This document shows, one piece after another, positions 18,901 to 26,706 of a DNA stretch of 64,000 bases. The notes beneath the pieces were generated by a model. That model made no database searches. It was not told where the DNA came from and saw only the letters and a program-made list of their open reading frames with translations. Source of the stretch: MAG-121220-bin8 sp002700465. Lineage in GTDB: Bacteria > Bacteroidota > Bacteroidia > Flavobacteriales > Flavobacteriaceae. Numbering within the stretch: the stretch's first letter is position 1; each line of letters starts with the position of its first letter. Both the position numbers and the translations under genes were made by a program. The DNA lies in contig CALSTO010000001.1 of the NCBI GenBank assembly GCA_943789295.1, positions 248,001-312,000 on the forward strand. Direction: 5' to 3'.

Positions 18901-20414
18901 TTTGTTGAAAGAACAGCAAGTGGTGTGTCAGTACCCATTGAACCAATAGCCTCTTTTCCAGATGTACACATTGGTAAAATTAAAGTTTTGAGATCTTCTT
19001 GAGTATAACCAAAAATTCTTAGTCTTGTTTCAAAATCTAACTTTTCATTTGGAGTTTTATTTCCTGTATATGGAACTTCTTTTAAGGGAAGTACATTGTC
19101 GTTTACCCATTTTCTATAAGGATGTTTAGAAACAATACTATTTTTTATCTCTTCGTCCTCAATAATTCTTCCCTCAGTCATGTCAACTAGAAACATTTTA
19201 CCAGGTTCAAGTCTACCATGTGATTCAATATTTTCTGGTTGAATTTCAACAACTCCTGTTTCAGATGACATTACAACATATCCATCTTTAGTTACTGTAT
19301 ATCTTGATGGTCTTAATCCATTTCTATCAAGTAAAGCACCAATATATTTACCATCGGTAAATGGAATAGATGCTGGACCATCCCAAGGCTCCATTATACT
19401 TGAATTAAATTCGTAAAATGCTTTTTTATCATCAGACATTGATTTATGCTTTTCCCAAGCTTCAGGAACCATCATCATCATAACTTCAGGAAGAGATCTG
19501 CCAGTTGTTAGTAATAATTCTACAACCATATCCATTTGGGCAGAATCAGACTTTCCTTTTAAAATTGTTGGAAATATTTTTTTTAAATCCTCTCCAATAA
19601 ATTCATTTTTCATCAATTCTTCCCTGGCATTCATTCTAGTTACATTACCTTTTATTGTGTTTATTTCACCGTTGTGACACATGTATCTAAAAGGCTGGGC
19701 AAGATCCCATGTAGGAAAAGTATTTGTTGAGAATCTTTGATGAACTAGTGCTAACCGTGTTACAAGATCAGGATCTTTTAAATCTAAATAAAATCTATCA
19801 ATATCCTCAGGGATTAGTAATCCTTTGTAAATAAGAGTACGGTTATGCAGACTTGAAAAATAAAAATAATTTTTTTGAGATAATGAACTGTTGTAAATTT
19901 CGTTTTCAGCTATTTTTCTTGAAATATATAGTTTAGTGTTAAAATCTGACTCCGATAATTTATCATCTTTTTCAATAAAAACTTGTCTAATTATAGGTTG
20001 AGTTTTAGCTGCGATTGAGCCAACTACTTTAGAGTTGACAGGAACATTTCTCCACCCTAAAATGTTTAATCCTTGTTTTTGAATTTCTTTTTCAAAAACA
20101 TCAACACAATAATTTAATTGATTAATTTTTTGAGGGAGAAAAACCATTCCTACAGCATAATCAAAAGGTTTGGGCAGATCAAATTCGCATTGTTTCACAA
20201 AGTAATTATGTGGAATTTCAATCAAAATACCAGCCCCATCACCAGTTTTACCATCTGAGCTTACAGCCCCCCTGTGTTCTAAACATGTTAAAATATTAAG
20301 AGCTTTTGGAATTATATTATTAGTCTTTTCGCCTTTAAGACTACAAATAAAACCAGCCCCACAGTTATCATGTTCAAATTCCGGAGAATAAAGTCCTTGT
20401 TTTTTAGGTAGCAT
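15915..20414 (-). CDS. gltB: Glutamate synthase large subunit
   Basis: The 1499-residue alpha subunit has the usual length. The N-terminal Ntn glutaminase domain follows a short propeptide; Cys18 in HDNCGAGFICS should become the N-terminal nucleophile. The central and FMN-binding synthase domains cover about residues 450-1220, with the FMN-site motif GEGGEDSNRY and the 3Fe-4S region ACHLNTCPVGIATQ. The C-terminal GXGXG beta-helix domain (GAAGQSFGAFG, GDHGCEYMTGG) closes the protein. It heads the gltBD operon. A 202-bp gap separates it from the divergent nhaD gene, where a TATCTTTA element upstream of gltB could be the promoter. Confidence 0.97.
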   Translation of the reverse strand: MLPKKQGLYSPEFEHDNCGAGFICSLKGEKTNNIIPKALNILTCLEHRGAVSSDGKTGDGAGILIEIPHNYFVKQCEFDLPKPFDYAVGMVFLPQKINQLNYCVDVFEKEIQKQGLNILGWRNVPVNSKVVGSIAAKTQPIIRQVFIEKDDKLSESDFNTKLYISRKIAENEIYNSSLSQKNYFYFSSLHNRTLIYKGLLIPEDIDRFYLDLKDPDLVTRLALVHQRFSTNTFPTWDLAQPFRYMCHNGEINTIKGNVTRMNAREELMKNEFIGEDLKKIFPTILKGKSDSAQMDMVVELLLTTGRSLPEVMMMMVPEAWEKHKSMSDDKKAFYEFNSSIMEPWDGPASIPFTDGKYIGALLDRNGLRPSRYTVTKDGYVVMSSETGVVEIQPENIESHGRLEPGKMFLVDMTEGRIIEDEEIKNSIVSKHPYRKWVNDNVLPLKEVPYTGNKTPNEKLDFETRLRIFGYTQEDLKTLILPMCTSGKEAIGSMGTDTPLAVLSTKPQLLFNYFKQLFAQVTNPPLDGIREEIVTDTGLGIGSDFNIFDIVPDHCKKLKINNPIISNEDLDKIKFIKNKNFKTASVSALYDVIKGHNGIEEALDKMVDDVNSFVDQGYNIIIISDRGISKDRGAIPILLACSNVHHVLMKAKKRSKFGIVIESSEPREPHHFSMLFGYGASAINPYLVNEIIEHHHKNDFFGKQSLKDSINNYNKAIDKGILKVMNKIGISTLHSYRGAQIFEALGLRESFTEKYFSNTPTRIEGIGLYSLEKELSSRHLEAFTNKNKFVSLEIGGNYRWRRNGEAHMLNPSTISKLQQAVKEDKYDTYKVYSDLINEQSKQLMTLRGMFKLVDFDPIPIEEVEPWTEIVKRFKTGAMSYGSISKEAHENLAIAMNSIGGKSNSGEGGEDSNRYKKEKNGVWKNSAIKQVASGRFGVSSHYLSTAKEIQIKMAQGAKPGEGGQLPGPKVNPMIAEVRNSTPYVGLISPPPHHDIYSIEDLSQLIYDLKNANREARINVKLVSEVGVGTIAAGVAKAKADVILISGFDGGTGASPLTSLKHAGLPWELGIAEAQQTLVMNNLRGRVVMECDGQLKTGRDVAIACLLGAEEFGFSTAPLVASGCIMMRACHLNTCPVGIATQDPELRKNFKGKPEHVINFMYFVAQELREIMSKLGFRTVDEMVGQSQKINMEDAVKNYKTKGINLSKILYKPDVPKNTPLKNNTKQDHNLENVLDFTILKEAKLAIEKKVKMSLSYEIKNTDRTVGTIVSNEISKLYGAKGLPKDTLKLNFKGAAGQSFGAFGAHGLTLTVSGNTNDYFGKGLSGSKIIVKVPKEASFKSEENVITGNVALYGATAGEAYINGIAGERFCVRNSGATAVVEGVGDHGCEYMTGGTAIILGDIGRNFAAGMSGGVAYIYKSKKYDKRNFNQEMIEFENPSNQDLDLVKKLIENHFTYTSSKIAERFLNNWEKESKNIIKIMPTEYKLALEKMAKEKITEIIK

Positions 20415-20616
20415 AAAATATCAATTGGAACTAGTAAAGATACAGTTTAAAAAATATTTCTTATAGTGATTTTAAGTCTATCCATCAATAAATGCTAACT
20501 TAATAATTATATGAGTTTAAATTATTTATTTCACATTTTTAATGCGTTTTATTGATTATTCATCAATATCAATTTGTATTGTTTTTTTTAATATTTTTAG
20601 ACTCTAAATTTTTTAT
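20415..20616. other. Divergent intergenic region between gltB and nhaD
   Basis: At 202 bp this is the longest non-coding gap without an obvious element. It is very AT-rich. I looked for leader peptides, riboswitch-like structure and repeats and found none that I can support. Promoters for both flanking genes must lie here: TATCTTTA on the minus strand near gltB and TATTTTTA on the plus strand near nhaD are imperfect -7-like matches. Confidence 0.4.
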
Positions 20617-21939
20617 ATGGAAATCCTTATTATTTCAGTATTTGTTTTAGGTTATGTTTTAATAACTCTTGAACATTCAATTAAAATTGACAAACTTATT
20701 CCAGCTTTGGCTATGATGGGTATTCTTTGGGCACTTATTGCTCTAAATCATCTTGATGTTTACGATATTAATTTAGAATTATTAAAGCTTGAGCCAACTC
20801 ACATTGAAGAAGTTCTTTTACATCATTTGGGAAAAACAGCTGAAATTTTAATTTTCCTTTTAGGTGCAATGACAATCGTTGAAATAATTGATTACTTTGA
20901 TGGATTTTCAGGAATTAAACAGGTTATTAAGACAAGAAGTAAAGTAAAAATCTTATGGATTTTTGGTGCATTAGCCTTCATTCTTTCTGCCATAATTGAT
21001 AACCTTACTGCCACTATTGTTCTTATAACCTTACTTCAAAAACTTGTAAAAGTAAGATCCTTAAAATTATGGTATGCTGGTTTAATAATTATTGCCGCTA
21101 ATGCTGGAGGAGCTTGGTCTCCTATTGGAGACATTACTACAACAATGTTATGGATTGGTAATAAAGTAAGTGAAGTTAATCTAGTAAAGTATTTGATCAT
21201 TCCATCTTTAGTGTGCATGGTAGTTCCGTTTTTAATAGCTTCTAGATTTAATATTTTTAAAGGGGAATTAGAAGTAACTGAAATTAACGAAGACAGTAGT
21301 CCTTATGGAAACAAAATGCTTTTTTTAGGATTAGGCTCTATTTTATTTGTTCCCTTTTTTAAAGTAATTACTCATCTTCCTCCTTATGTTGGAATGATGC
21401 TTTCGCTGGCTTTTGTGGCTACTATTGCTGAAATATTGTCAAATAAAAAAATTAATATTTCTAATGTTGATTCAGAAAATGATGCTGTTGCTCATCACAG
21501 TCCAGTACATAAATCACTCTCTAAAATTGAGCTTCCTAGTATTTTATTCTTTTTAGGAATATTATTAGCAGTAGGAGCATTAGAGTCGCTTGGAATTCTT
21601 TTTAATTTTGCTGGATATTTAACTGAATTATTTCCCAACACTGACGTATTAATGATATTGTTTGGGTTTTTGTCTGCAATAATTGATAATGTACCATTGG
21701 TTGCTGCTTCAATGGGAATGTTCCCTAATGTTCTCGATGATCCTTTATGGCATGCATTAGCTTTTTCAGCTGGAACAGGTGGAAGTATGCTTATTATTGG
21801 TTCTGCAGCAGGAGTTGTTGCAATGGGTATGGAAAAAATTGATTTTTTCTGGTATTTGAAAAAAATTGCTATCCTGGCTTTAATCGGGTTTTTATCTGGA
21901 TATGGAACATTTATGCTTCTTAGAGATTTTGTTCTTTAA
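20617..21939 (+). CDS. nhaD: NhaD-type Na+/H+ antiporter
   Basis: A 440-residue polytopic inner-membrane protein of the NhaD / ion transporter superfamily. It should exchange internal sodium for protons and is common in marine bacteria. Family motifs visible include FLLGAMTIVEIIDYFDGF, IDNLTATIVLITLL, NAGGAWSPIGDITTTMLW and a second inverted-repeat motif AIIDNVPLVAASMGM followed by AGTGGSMLIIGSAAGV. The two DN-containing repeats are what I would expect of the ion-binding hairpins. It is followed by folC after 5 bases. Confidence 0.92.
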   Translation: MEILIISVFVLGYVLITLEHSIKIDKLIPALAMMGILWALIALNHLDVYDINLELLKLEPTHIEEVLLHHLGKTAEILIFLLGAMTIVEIIDYFDGFSGIKQVIKTRSKVKILWIFGALAFILSAIIDNLTATIVLITLLQKLVKVRSLKLWYAGLIIIAANAGGAWSPIGDITTTMLWIGNKVSEVNLVKYLIIPSLVCMVVPFLIASRFNIFKGELEVTEINEDSSPYGNKMLFLGLGSILFVPFFKVITHLPPYVGMMLSLAFVATIAEILSNKKINISNVDSENDAVAHHSPVHKSLSKIELPSILFFLGILLAVGALESLGILFNFAGYLTELFPNTDVLMILFGFLSAIIDNVPLVAASMGMFPNVLDDPLWHALAFSAGTGGSMLIIGSAAGVVAMGMEKIDFFWYLKKIAILALIGFLSGYGTFMLLRDFVL

Positions 21940-21944
21940 AACTA

Positions 21945-23150
21945 ATGGATTATAAGCAAACAGTTAATTGGCTTTTCAACCAACTACCTGTTTATCAAAT
22001 TGAAGGTGTTTTTAAATATAAAGTTAGTTTAGACCCTATTTTAAAAACTTGTAATTATTTAAATAATCCTCAAAATACTTTCAAGTCCATACATGTTGCT
22101 GGAACTAACGGAAAAGGTTCATCATCTCATATGTTATCATCAATTTTACAAGAATCTGGATTAAAAGTTGGATTATATACTTCACCTCATTTAGTCGATT
22201 TTCGTGAACGAATTAAATTGAATGGAAATCTTATTGATAAAGATTTTGTTTCAGATTTTGTAACAAAAAACATTGAGTTTTTAAAAAAAAACAAAATTTC
22301 ATTTTTTGAAATGACTGTTGCTATGGCTTTTGATTATTTTGCAAAATCTAATGTAGATATTGCTGTTATCGAAACCGGTTTAGGAGGAAGATTAGATTCT
22401 ACAAATATTTTAAATCCTCTGGTTTCTCTTATTACAAATATTGGATTAGACCATAAAGAATTTTTAGGTAATAATTTAATAGATATTGCAAATGAAAAAG
22501 CTGGCATAATCAAAAAAGATATTCCAATTGTAATCAGTGAATTTCAAAAAGAAACCTATCCAATTTTTGAAAATAAAGCTCATACAATTGAAACAGATAT
22601 TTTTCTAGCTGATGATCAAAAAAAATTCAAAACTGATTTATCAGGTGATTTTCAAAATAAAAATATAAATGGAGTTGTTAAAGTAATTTCTTTGTTGAAA
22701 GATTTTAGTATTTCTAATAAAGATATTGAAAATGGTCTTTTGAATATTAAAAAAAATACTGGACTTATGGGAAGAGTTCAGATTTTGAATGACTTGCCAA
22801 AAGTTATATGTGATGTTGGTCATAATTTAGAAGCATTTCAAGTAATTAAAGACCATATAAATTCTTTAAAATTTGATAATTTAAATTTGGTATTAGGATT
22901 TGTAAAAGGAAAAGATTTTAAAAAAATCATTGATATTCTTCCTAAAAACGCTAATTATTTCTTTTGTACACCAAAAATTGAAAGGGGACTTTCTTTAGAA
23001 ATTTTGGCTAGTTATGGTTCTGTTAATAAACTTAAATACAGCTTGCATGATACTGTTTTGGATGCTTACAATTCTGCTTTGTCAAGTTCTTCTGAAAACG
23101 ATTTAATTTTTATTGGGGGAAGTAATTTTACTGTTTCAGAAATTTTATAA
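21945..23150 (+). CDS. folC: Bifunctional dihydrofolate / folylpolyglutamate synthase
   Basis: Adds glutamate to dihydropteroate and to reduced folates, keeping folates in the cell. The 401-residue Mur-ligase-type protein has the ATP P-loop GTNGKGSSSHML near residue 52, TSPHLVDFRERI next to it, ETGLGGRLDSTN as the Mg/substrate loop and DVGHNLEAF at the start of the C-terminal domain. It begins 5 bases after nhaD, so the two are probably co-transcribed even though their functions differ. 30 bases separate it from the esterase gene. Confidence 0.94.
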   Translation: MDYKQTVNWLFNQLPVYQIEGVFKYKVSLDPILKTCNYLNNPQNTFKSIHVAGTNGKGSSSHMLSSILQESGLKVGLYTSPHLVDFRERIKLNGNLIDKDFVSDFVTKNIEFLKKNKISFFEMTVAMAFDYFAKSNVDIAVIETGLGGRLDSTNILNPLVSLITNIGLDHKEFLGNNLIDIANEKAGIIKKDIPIVISEFQKETYPIFENKAHTIETDIFLADDQKKFKTDLSGDFQNKNINGVVKVISLLKDFSISNKDIENGLLNIKKNTGLMGRVQILNDLPKVICDVGHNLEAFQVIKDHINSLKFDNLNLVLGFVKGKDFKKIIDILPKNANYFFCTPKIERGLSLEILASYGSVNKLKYSLHDTVLDAYNSALSSSSENDLIFIGGSNFTVSEIL

Positions 23151-23180
23151 TTTTGGTATAAATTTTGAAATATTGTTAGT

Positions 23181-24089
23181 ATGAAAAACTTTATTTTATT
23201 ATTTACTTTAATTTTTTCTTTTTCTTGCTCAAGTGATGAATTTGAAAAAGATGATTATGACAAAGATGATTCGTCTTATGATGGGCCTGTTGAAACTATC
23301 ACTCACAATGGTGTAGATAGGAAATATATTATTTATACACCTCAAGGTTATGATGGGACTTCAAAATTACCACTTTTATTAAATTTTCATGGATTCGGTG
23401 GACAGGCTGGTGATTATATGTCTTATACCAATATGACATCTACTGCCGATACAGAGAATTTTATTTTAGTTTATCCTCAAGGAAGAGATTTGGATGGTTC
23501 TTCTCATTGGAATGCTGCCTTGAACGGAGGTGATAATAAAAGTGATGTTGATGACTTGGGTTTTATCGATGCCTTAATTAATAAATTATCTTCAGAAAAT
23601 TTAATTGATTTAAAAAGAGTTTATGCAGTTGGATATTCAAATGGTGGTATGATGAGTTATGCTTTAGGTTGTTATAAAAGTAATTTAATCGCTGCTATTG
23701 GTTCAGTTTCTGGATACATGCTTCAATCTACCAGTTCAGTCTCTGAGTCCGAATGCACTCCTACTCACTCAATACCATTAATAAAATTACATGGAACAAC
23801 TGACTATTACAATGGAGATGGGGTTTATAATTCTGTAGAATCTGTTATTAATTTTTGGGTAAATTTTAATAATACTAATACTGACCCAAACACAAATAAT
23901 ATTGATGATAACGGTACTTCAATAACTAGTTATAAATATGAAAATGGAGATAATAATGTTTCAGTAGAACATTATAAAATTATTGGTGGTGAACACGTTT
24001 GGTTTAGTAACGATTTTAATGGTAAAAATACCGGTCAGTTAATTTGGGATTTTGTTTCAAAATATGACATAGATGGATTAATTGAATAA
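23181..24089 (+). CDS. Secreted PHB-depolymerase/feruloyl-esterase-like lipoprotein
   Basis: A 302-residue alpha/beta hydrolase of the LpqC / esterase PHB type. A lipoprotein signal (MKNFILLFTLIFSFSC, cysteine 16) is followed by an Asp/Glu/Lys-rich linker, which in flavobacteria is typical of surface-displayed lipoproteins. The nucleophile is in GYSNGGMM (GxSxG), an oxyanion region in NFHGFGGQ, a Trp-rich HGTTDYYNG that would hold the acid, and GGEHVWF near the end holding the catalytic histidine. Natural substrates of the family include feruloylated polysaccharides and polyesters; which applies is not visible here. The gene converges on the deacetylase-like gene with a 25-bp gap. Confidence 0.82.
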   Translation: MKNFILLFTLIFSFSCSSDEFEKDDYDKDDSSYDGPVETITHNGVDRKYIIYTPQGYDGTSKLPLLLNFHGFGGQAGDYMSYTNMTSTADTENFILVYPQGRDLDGSSHWNAALNGGDNKSDVDDLGFIDALINKLSSENLIDLKRVYAVGYSNGGMMSYALGCYKSNLIAAIGSVSGYMLQSTSSVSESECTPTHSIPLIKLHGTTDYYNGDGVYNSVESVINFWVNFNNTNTDPNTNNIDDNGTSITSYKYENGDNNVSVEHYKIIGGEHVWFSNDFNGKNTGQLIWDFVSKYDIDGLIE

Positions 24090-24114
24090 ATAAAGTTTAT
24101 ATATTTTAATTTTT

Positions 24115-25017
24115 TCAAAAATAAATCTCTTGCGCTAATCTAAATGTGTTTGTGTGAGCTTCGATTATCTCTTCAATATTAATAGAATATCCTCCGCCCA
24201 TGCTAATTTGAACTGGAATATTGTTTTTTTTACAAGAATTTAAAATAAACTTATCCCTTTCTAAACATCCTTCAATTGTCATAGATAATCTGCCAAGTTT
24301 ATCGTTTTCTAAAACATCTACACCAGCTAAATAAAAAATAAAATCAGGTTGGAAACGATCTATTGTTCTAGGAATAATTTCTTTTAATTTTTTTAAATAA
24401 AAATCATCATTTGTAAAATCATCAAATCCAAAATCTAAGTCACTATTTTCTTTTCTGAAAGGATAGTTTTTTTGACCATGAAAAGATAAGGTAAATACAT
24501 TTGAATTATTTTTAAAAATTGATGCTGTACCATTTCCTTGATGAACGTCTAAATCAATAATTAAAATTTTGTTTACTAAACTATTGTTTAACAAATAATT
24601 TGCAGCTATTGCCTGATCATTTAACATACAAAACCCTTCTCCTTTGTCATAGAAAGCGTGATGAGTACCGCCAGCAATATTCATAGATATTCCATTATTA
24701 ATTGAAAAACTTGAACATTCAATTGTTCCTTGTGCTATTTTTTTTTCTCTTATTATTAGTTCCTTACTCATAGGAAATCCAATTGGTCTGATTTCTTTTT
24801 CGCTCAAAGTAAGTGAAGATAATCTTTCATAATATTCTTTTTGATGTGTTGTTAAAACATCTTGATCGTTTAAATTTTGAGGAACAAAAAAATTATTTCG
24901 ATTACAGATCTTTTCATTAATTAGTTGTAGCGGAATTAAATCATATTTTTCCATTGGGAATCTATGGTTTTTATCCAGAGGATGTCTAAAAACTTTATCA
25001 AATGCTACCTTTAACAT
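24115..25017 (-). CDS. Histone deacetylase / AcuC family hydrolase
   Basis: A 300-residue zinc-dependent deacetylase of the arginase-deacetylase fold. The active-site motifs are present: GGTHHAFYDKGEGFC (His pair and proton relay), LIIDLDVHQGNGTA (zinc Asp and His) and FYLAGVDVLENDKLG (second zinc Asp), plus the late MGGGYS tyrosine. Bacterial members act on acetylated proteins such as acetyl-CoA synthetase, on acetylpolyamines or on small metabolites; I cannot choose between these. It is a single-gene unit between two convergent/divergent neighbours, with 77 bp to the oxidoreductase gene. Confidence 0.88.
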   Translation of the reverse strand: MLKVAFDKVFRHPLDKNHRFPMEKYDLIPLQLINEKICNRNNFFVPQNLNDQDVLTTHQKEYYERLSSLTLSEKEIRPIGFPMSKELIIREKKIAQGTIECSSFSINNGISMNIAGGTHHAFYDKGEGFCMLNDQAIAANYLLNNSLVNKILIIDLDVHQGNGTASIFKNNSNVFTLSFHGQKNYPFRKENSDLDFGFDDFTNDDFYLKKLKEIIPRTIDRFQPDFIFYLAGVDVLENDKLGRLSMTIEGCLERDKFILNSCKKNNIPVQISMGGGYSINIEEIIEAHTNTFRLAQEIYF

Positions 25018-25094
25018 AAAACAAATATCATATTAAATTTAAAGATATTTTAACTTGCTAAATAATTTAAATCATTAGATTTGCGTTTTTTATT

Positions 25095-25673
25095 ATGAAA
25101 AATTTAATAATCATAGGACATCCAAACACTGAATCATTTTGTTACGATGGTATTTTTAAAACTGTCAATAGTGAATTATCTAAAAACAAAGAAGAGATTG
25201 AGATTATCGATTTATATAGGGACAGTTTTACAAGACCAAGAACTAAATTAATAAAGAAATATCAAGATTTAGTTACATGGTCTGAAAGAATTTATTTTAT
25301 CTCACCTGTATGGTGGTTTAGATTAACACCAAGAATGGAAATATTCTTTGATGAAGTTTTCGAACCCGGTTTTGCCTATGAATTTGTCAACATAACCAAA
25401 TTATATGCTTACCCTAAACCATTTCTAAAAAATAAAAAAGTAAGAACCTATGTTACTCATGGTGCTCCTGCAATTCCTGTTTTGACTTTATATTTAAATT
25501 CTGTAAAATTGAGATTAGTTATGGGTGTTTATACATTTGTTTTTGGATGGAGATTATCCCTTTTTACAAAAACTAGACAATTCTGGTCGGTTCCTTTTGT
25601 GTCACAAAAAAAGAGAGAAAAATATCTCAAAACAGTTGAAAAAGATATTAAGAATGATTTAGCTTATGATTAA
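25095..25673 (+). CDS. NAD(P)H oxidoreductase, flavodoxin-like fold (MdaB/KefF type)
   Basis: A 192-residue FMN/FAD flavoprotein of the flavodoxin_2 family. NLIIIGHPNTESFCY is the phosphate-binding loop, ISPVWWFRLTPRME the conserved flavin-contacting segment, and YVTHGAPAI follows. Members are quinone or modulator-of-drug-activity reductases. The native acceptor is unknown. It stands alone, 29 bases upstream of tRNA-Val, with an ATG start and no Shine-Dalgarno. Confidence 0.85.
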   Translation: MKNLIIIGHPNTESFCYDGIFKTVNSELSKNKEEIEIIDLYRDSFTRPRTKLIKKYQDLVTWSERIYFISPVWWFRLTPRMEIFFDEVFEPGFAYEFVNITKLYAYPKPFLKNKKVRTYVTHGAPAIPVLTLYLNSVKLRLVMGVYTFVFGWRLSLFTKTRQFWSVPFVSQKKREKYLKTVEKDIKNDLAYD

Positions 25674-25683
25674 ATAATTATAT

Positions 25684-25691
25684 TATATTTG
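25684..25691 (+). promoter_or_regulatory. Probable -7 promoter element for tRNA-Val
   Basis: TATATTTG matches the Bacteroidota -7 consensus TAnnTTTG exactly and ends 11 bases before the mature tRNA. The predicted start would leave a leader of about 8 bases. A TTTA at 25658-25661 is a poor -33 candidate (22-base spacing). The element overlaps nothing coding; it lies just after the oxidoreductase stop codon. Confidence 0.55.
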
Positions 25692-25702
25692 CCATCGTTT
25701 TA

Positions 25703-25777
25703 GGGCGCTTAGCTCAGTTGGTTCAGAGCACTTGGTTTACACCCAAGGGGTCAGGGGTTCGAATCCCTTAGCGCCCA
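25703..25777 (+). tRNA. tRNA-Val (anticodon TAC)
   Basis: A complete cloverleaf: acceptor GGGCGCT pairs with AGCGCCC, with discriminator A at 25777. The D-arm contains AGCTCAGTTGG, the anticodon stem CTTGG/CCAAG encloses loop TTTACAC with anticodon TAC at 25738-25740, and the T-arm is GGGGTTCGAATCCC. CCA is not encoded. A standard intrinsic terminator follows within 8 bases. Confidence 0.97.
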
Positions 25778-25784
25778 CATTTTT

Positions 25785-25813
25785 AACCTCAACTTTTAGT
25801 TGGGGTTTTTTTA
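25785..25813 (+). terminator. Intrinsic terminator after tRNA-Val
   Basis: A 10-bp stem (AACCTCAACT with AGTTGGGGTT, one T-G wobble) around a TTT loop is followed by a run of seven T. It would end the tRNA-Val transcript. Its tail touches the last codon of the minus-strand 64-aa ORF at 25811. Confidence 0.9.
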
Positions 25814-26005
25814 TTTATAATTTGAAATGTAATAATTTTCCCTATCTTTTTTTAGCATTCCAATAGTTTCATCCATAAAATTATTTCTATCCTTTCGTGT
25901 TTTAAACACCCAGATACAAATAGAATCATTACTATGGTAAATTGCTTTTAATTCATCATCAATTTTACATATTTCATTAGGAATGCTAGTTTTTATACAA
26001 ATCAT
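25811..26005 (-). CDS. Small hypothetical protein, last gene of XRE operon
   Basis: A 64-residue protein with no family I recognise. It is basic and polar, contains ICIWVFKTRKDRNNFMDETIG in its second half, and has no signal peptide or membrane helix. The case for a real gene is its position: it starts with ATG 1 base after the stop of the XRE regulator gene, which itself starts 2 bases after the membrane protein gene. A toxin, an accessory partner or a small regulatory protein are all possible; nothing in the sequence decides. Confidence 0.5.
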   Translation of the reverse strand: MICIKTSIPNEICKIDDELKAIYHSNDSICIWVFKTRKDRNNFMDETIGMLKKDRENYYISNYK

Positions 26006-26006
26006 T

Positions 26007-26219
26007 TTATGGTAGTTTAAATAGATCTTCTACTTTACAATTTAAGGTTCTTGCAATTTTTAAAGCAAGAACAGTTGATGGAACATAAACTCCATTTTCA
26101 ATAGCATTTATACTTTTTCTCGAAACTTCTGCAGATATTGAAAGATCTTGTTGAGTTAAATCAGCAGATCTTCTAAGTTCTTCTAAATTATTTATAAGCT
26201 TTTTATGGTTTTTGCCCAC
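26007..26219 (-). CDS. XRE/Cro-CI type transcriptional regulator
   Basis: A 70-residue protein that is almost entirely one helix-turn-helix domain. LEELRRSADLTQQDLSISAE forms the first helices and VSRKSINAIENGVYVPST the recognition helix region, followed by LALKIARTLNCKVEDLFKL, typical of the short YozG-like XRE regulators. The initiator is GTG at 26219; no ATG is available in this frame. It sits between the small membrane protein gene (2-bp gap) and the 64-aa ORF (1-bp gap). Its likely operator is the repeat cluster at 26631-26678 in front of the operon, which would make it autoregulatory. Confidence 0.85.
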   Translation of the reverse strand: MGKNHKKLINNLEELRRSADLTQQDLSISAEVSRKSINAIENGVYVPSTVLALKIARTLNCKVEDLFKLP

Positions 26220-26221
26220 AA

Positions 26222-26611
26222 TTATTTCTTTTCAAATTCATCTACTGCATTAGTCAATTCTTTTCCTGTATTTGGATAAAGATAACCAGCTATCAAAGTT
26301 CCAATACCTATTAATCCAACCATAGCTCCAACGCCTTTTAAAATAATTCCAAGTGCTATATAACCAAGAAGCCAGAGACCTGCACCAACAAAAATTGTTA
26401 TTACCCCATTTCTACGATAATCAATAGGTTCTTTTTTTCTTTCTTCAAAAATTTTTAATAAATCTTCTACTTTTGAAGTGTCCTCTAGATTTTTAGAGAT
26501 TTCCAAAACAGTTTCCCTTTTTCCTTTACCTTCATAGTATAGCCATATGAATACAGCTATTGGTATAACCATGCCTGAAATTATTCCAAATATTGGTATT
26601 AAATTTTCCAT
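26222..26611 (-). CDS. Small integral membrane protein (DUF6249-like)
   Basis: A 129-residue membrane protein. The ATG at 26611 (MENLIPIFGIISGMV) is preferred over a start 57 bases upstream, because the longer version would run into the repeat and promoter region. One hydrophobic segment opens the protein, then a basic stretch (YYEGKGKRE), a charged helical region with EDLLKIFEERKKE, and two closely spaced membrane segments in VITIFVGAGLWLLG and GAMVGLIGIGTLIAGYL. The overall plan resembles DUF6249 proteins of Bacteroidota. It leads a three-gene operon with the XRE regulator. Confidence 0.65.
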   Translation of the reverse strand: MENLIPIFGIISGMVIPIAVFIWLYYEGKGKRETVLEISKNLEDTSKVEDLLKIFEERKKEPIDYRRNGVITIFVGAGLWLLGYIALGIILKGVGAMVGLIGIGTLIAGYLYPNTGKELTNAVDEFEKK

Positions 26612-26630
26612 AATTATAATTAATTTTATA

Positions 26631-26678
26631 AATGTAACGCAAACGTAACATTTTTTTATGATACGCAAACGTTACATT
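26631..26678. repeat. Operator-like repeat cluster upstream of the XRE operon
   Basis: Two copies of a 16-bp sequence differing by one base (ACGCAAACGTAACATT at 26637-26652 and ACGCAAACGTTACATT at 26663-26678) lie 26 bp apart. AATGTAACG at 26631-26639 and CGTTACATT at 26670-26678 also form an exact 9-bp inverted repeat around the cluster. On the minus strand the first copy contains TACGTTTG (a TAnnTTTG match at 26640-26647) and the second contains a TTTG 18 bases upstream, so the repeats could overlap the operon promoter. A binding site for the XRE protein encoded just downstream is the natural inference. Confidence 0.7.
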
Positions 26679-26706
26679 AGTTTTTAAAAAATGGTAAATT
26701 TAACAT

